Shown here piece after piece: positions 61,438 to 64,000 of a DNA stretch of 64,000 nucleotides (positions are counted from its first letter, which is position 1; the number at the start of each line of letters is the position of its first letter). The notes under the pieces were generated by a model. That model was not told the origin of the DNA. It worked only from the letters and a program-made list of their open reading frames with translations, and ran no database searches. The DNA comes from Nephrocerus scutellatus. Taxonomy: Eukaryota; Arthropoda; Insecta; Diptera; Pipunculidae. The DNA is taken from positions 62,001-126,000 of the forward strand of contig OX352764.1 in the NCBI GenBank assembly GCA_947095585.1. The letters are read 5' to 3'. The position numbers and the translations under genes are program-made.

Positions 61438-61486
61438 AGCCTACTGAAGAGGCCCTGTGGTGCGGGCCGAAAATGCATTATAGGCT
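61438..61486 (+). ncRNA. Type I hammerhead ribozyme, copy 4 (intact core)
   Basis: Stem I AGCCTA/TAGGCT; core CTGAAGA at 61444-61450; stem II GGCCCT/CGGGCC with five pairs and a T-C mismatch next to the loop; GAAA at 61469-61472; palindromic stem III AATGCATT at 61472-61479; predicted cleavage between A61480 and T61481. The stem III sequence is the third different palindrome among the copies. Confidence 0.87.
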
Positions 61487-61960
61487 ACCAATCTCAACCC
61501 TACACGGGTTTCAGCCTGTCAAACTCTCGCGTGGCATGGCTTCGTTCCCTTCCCCAATCTATAGATTCCCTTATTCACAGTTTTCTCGGGTGGGTTTTTT
61601 ATCTTATTTTTATTTATCAATTGATTATATTGTAGTATATTTTAATTATATTGTAGTATATTTTAATTTATAAATATAAATTTATTTTTTAGAGTTCCGG
61701 GTGTCGACACACGGGTCTGCCAAGTTGCTCGGGGATATATTCCACCGGTCATCTGGAGGGGGACCTTGTCGAACCTCGGAAACTCTAGGCAAAACCTTGG
61801 GGGTCGAGAGGGTGTTGACCTTGGTCTTCGCCCACTTGTACATCCAGGGCTGCTGGTAGCATCGACGTGGAAACCGGTCGATGTCGTAGGGAGCTGTCAG
61901 GCACTCAGGACTCCTTCCACAAAATGATATGCCGGGCAGCTCGAGAAGTATTCAATTATT

Positions 61961-62130
61961 ATGTTAGGATGTCTGTCGCTGCCCGGGCACTTGCCTTGGG
62001 ACATCACTCTCATCCAGGCCCTAACGTTCGACGCTCTACGAGAAAATATATGCCATTACTTTTAATTTAAATTTTTCATAAACACAACAATACAAAATTA
62101 ATCACAAATATACATACCTATTGCATATAA
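61961..62130. other. Degenerate repeat end; no gene seen
   Basis: After the GC-rich module come GCCCGGGC, CATCCAGGCCC and AAAATATATGCC; the last two words recur at about 63231 and 63345, so this may be a decayed copy of the same element. The 67-codon frame at 61867-62070 spans the repeat edge and is not convincing. Confidence 0.4.
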
Positions 62131-62460
62131 GCTGACGGATTTTCCAGGGTCATTCACGATGTTGAATATGTTATTTTTCAACTCCTGATTGAGCTTCTGG
62201 ATTCATATTGACCCTAGGCGAAGTCAACCAAGGTTTTGAATATGTTATTCTCAACCTCTGATTGAACTTCTGGCTTCATATCGACCCTAGTTGACGGACT
62301 TTCCCATGTCGAGATCGATCACGAGATCAATTACGTTGTTGAATAAGTTATTTTCAACTTCTGATTGGGCTTCTGATCACATATCGACCCTAGATGACGG
62401 AATTTCGTGTGTCGAGGGTGATCCCGAAGGCGATTATAATGTCGAGGGTGATCCCAAAAG
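62131..62460 (+). repeat. Three diverged ~100-bp repeats
   Basis: TTGAATATGTTATTTTTCAA, TTGAATATGTTATTCTCAAC and TTGAATAAGTTATTTTCAAC at about 62162, 62235 and 62340, each followed by CTGATTG..CTTCTG and then (T/G)ACCCTAG. GTCGAGGGTGATCCC is repeated at 62411 and 62441. Non-coding. Confidence 0.75.
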
Positions 62461-62489
62461 CAACTATCATAATTTTGAATTTACTACCA

Positions 62490-62548
62490 TTTACCTCACT
62501 ATATATCTATCCTTCTACCCATCTCCCCATCCATCTATCTAACCATCC
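62490..62548 (+). repeat. CTAT/CCAT microsatellite
   Basis: Run of CTAT, CCAT and CTAC tetramers on the plus strand. Confidence 0.75.
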
Positions 62549-62564
62549 ACTAAAAATGTATATC

Positions 62565-63021
62565 CAAAACCTCAATTTTAATCTAAATCTAAACCTAAAC
62601 CTAAATCTAAACCAATTTTAAATCTAAATCCATATCATAATCTAAATCTGAATCTAAATCTAAACCTATTCTAATTCTAAAACTATTCTTAATCTAAATC
62701 TATATCTTAATCTAAATCTGAATCTTAATCTAAATCTAAACCTATTCAAAATCTAAATCTACATCTTAATCTAAATCTGAATCTAAAACTAAATCAAAAC
62801 CTAAATCTAATCTATTTCTAAATCTAAATCTAAACATATTCTAATCCTAAACCTATTCTAAATCTATATCTTAATCTATACCTTAATCTAAATCTGATAT
62901 CTAAATCTATATCTTAATCTAAATCTGAATCCAAAACTAAATCAAAACCCATATCTAAATCTAAATCTATTTCTAAATCTTAATCTAAACCTAAACCTAA
63001 ACCTATATCTAAACCTATTCT
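62565..63021. repeat. Degenerate (T/C)CTAAA hexamer array
   Basis: About 450 bp made mostly of AATCTAAATCTAAACCTAAA-like words with scattered TTAATC, TATT and GAATC variants. In the other strand it reads TTTAGA/TTTAGG, close to but not the insect TTAGG or plant TTTAGGG telomere repeats. May be a degenerate interstitial telomere-like tract or a simple satellite. Confidence 0.7.
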
Positions 63022-63355
63022 CATTTGGTTACCATGGTTGTGGAACCAAAAAGCCCACAAACCATTTGGTAAAAAACTATCGTTTGTCGCAATCAGTTTA
63101 GCACGGGGGCACCACCAAAGGGCCCCTGTAGGATGAAAAACGTAGATGCACGTGCAGGTGGACTTTCCTTTCGGGAATACATCACTAGATGTACTCCCCT
63201 TTGGGAATCCACTACCTTGTCAACACACATCCAGGCCCCATATCCAAAGGCCTTGGACGTTCTGCAGGTCTACGAATCCCCTTTTGAGGGGGTACACTGC
63301 CTGGTCATCAGAACGTCCGGGACCCTTTACCGTTCTCAAAAAAGAAAAATATATG
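63022..63355. other. Unique-looking sequence, no supported gene
   Basis: Open frames of 81 and 93 codons (63133-63378, 63146-63427) overlap in different frames and match nothing I recognise. CATCCAGGCCC and GAAAAATATATGCC also occur at 62010-62055, which suggests a decayed dispersed repeat. Confidence 0.4.
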
Positions 63356-63850
63356 CCTCCCGGCCAGACGCATCATAAACGTAATGTTTACGACATTTTT
63401 AGTGTAACAAAAATGTTTACGTTTTGACGCTACGATTACGGTACGAATACCGCACTTTTGTCACAAGAGAAGTGAAACAAATTTACGCAGTGTTTCGTAT
63501 GTATTAGTGTGTATAAAGTTGGTCGTATTTGATGTCACGAAAACGTAAGGTTTACGGCTCCTTTAGAATTTAGCGTAAATAAATATTCATATATATATTA
63601 TTAAATAAATAAAACTGGGCGTTCAATATTAACAGATGAACTATAATAGTTGTTTGTGGAACCATTTTCTTGAACCACTCTAGCACTCTTAAAAATATTA
63701 ACTAAAATTGTTGACTGGTTAATAACTATAAAACGTTTAGAACTTATGTGAAAAGGAGAGAATGACATATGTTAGTGTCTTGTAAAAAAAACCGCATAAA
63801 CTCACCGTTTTCTGTGCGTTTTTGACGCATAACGTTTTTGTGCCGGGAGG
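63356..63850. mobile_element. Candidate short inverted-repeat transposon (MITE-like, 495 bp)
   Basis: Ends are CCTCCCGGC (63356-63364) and GCCGGGAGG (63842-63850), exact reverse complements of 9 bp. GACGCAT lies close to both ends. The interior is AT-rich with TTTACG and AACGT words and no ORF. I see no clear target duplication, so the borders are tentative. Confidence 0.35.
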
Positions 63851-64000
63851 GTAAAAGCAGAAACATGTCAAAATGTTACAGTTCACATAGGCTGCGTTTT
63901 TTTAGATATATGAGTATTCGGAGAGATAATTTAACTGTCTAAGTTCAGGTTTGTTTTTTTTTATTCTCTGAGAAAATTTAATTCTCTGAGACGTTTTTTT
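63851..64000. other. AT-rich window end, nothing recognised
   Basis: Contains ATTCTCTGAGA twice (63962, 63980) and T-runs. No gene. Confidence 0.5.

Larger units (their letters stand above)
60986..61960 (+). repeat. Large repeat unit 4 (short, diverged)
   Basis: Start GCGCGGACCTTTGG, intron-like module, hammerhead copy 4, AT-rich spacer with a TTGTAGTATATTTTAAT duplication near 61629-61665, and GC-rich module 61693-61955. The 26-bp and GACGCG parts are absent. Divergence is similar to that of unit 0, so units 0 and 4 look like the older flanks of a younger 2.74-kb expansion. Confidence 0.87.

Overview
The window is almost entirely repetitive DNA from a eukaryote, probably an animal and most likely an insect or other arthropod. 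That assignment is an inference from an animal-type LTR element with a 4-bp ATAT target duplication and from metazoan-type hammerhead ribozymes. I see no host protein-coding gene. It reads as pericentromeric or subtelomeric heterochromatin.

Region 1 (1-52315) is a satellite built on a 180-bp monomer, about 263 copies in three blocks. Block A (1-11617) reads in one orientation. At 11618-11629 the array flips head-to-head through a 183-bp near-perfect palindrome, and blocks B (11630-38284) and C (43227-52315) read the other way. Two monomer classes, marked by presence or absence of a GGTACC, alternate in higher-order repeats: a 12-mer (2,160 bp), a 13-mer (2,340 bp), a combined 25-mer (4,500 bp), and 1,980-bp 11-mers. 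From about 32.5 kb onward the monomers become more diverged and carry indels, like the edge of a centromeric array.

Region 2 (38285-43222) is a young, complete, non-autonomous LTR retrotransposon inserted in a satellite monomer. It has two 1,220-bp LTRs differing at one base, a tRNA-type primer site, one intact 404-aa Gag ORF with no protease, RT or integrase, a polypurine tract and a 4-bp target duplication.

Region 3 (52316-61960) is a complex tandem repeat of about 2.74 kb: two full units, a diverged unit before them, and a truncated and a shortened unit after them. Each unit carries an intron-like AT-rich module with conserved splice-like ends, then a type I hammerhead ribozyme, then a GC-rich module. 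Full units add 26-bp GTCTAGAC repeats and a 185-bp GACGCG satellite full of short inverted repeats. There are five hammerhead copies. Four have an intact catalytic core and one carries a core mutation. Compensatory changes in stem II and three different palindromic stem III sequences support real ribozymes. This is the most notable content of the window: an array expected to self-cleave when transcribed on the + strand, related by inference to retrozymes or Penelope-like elements.

Region 4 (61960-64000) holds degenerate repeats, about 450 bp of (Y)CTAAA hexamers resembling degenerate telomeric DNA, and a candidate short inverted-repeat transposon.
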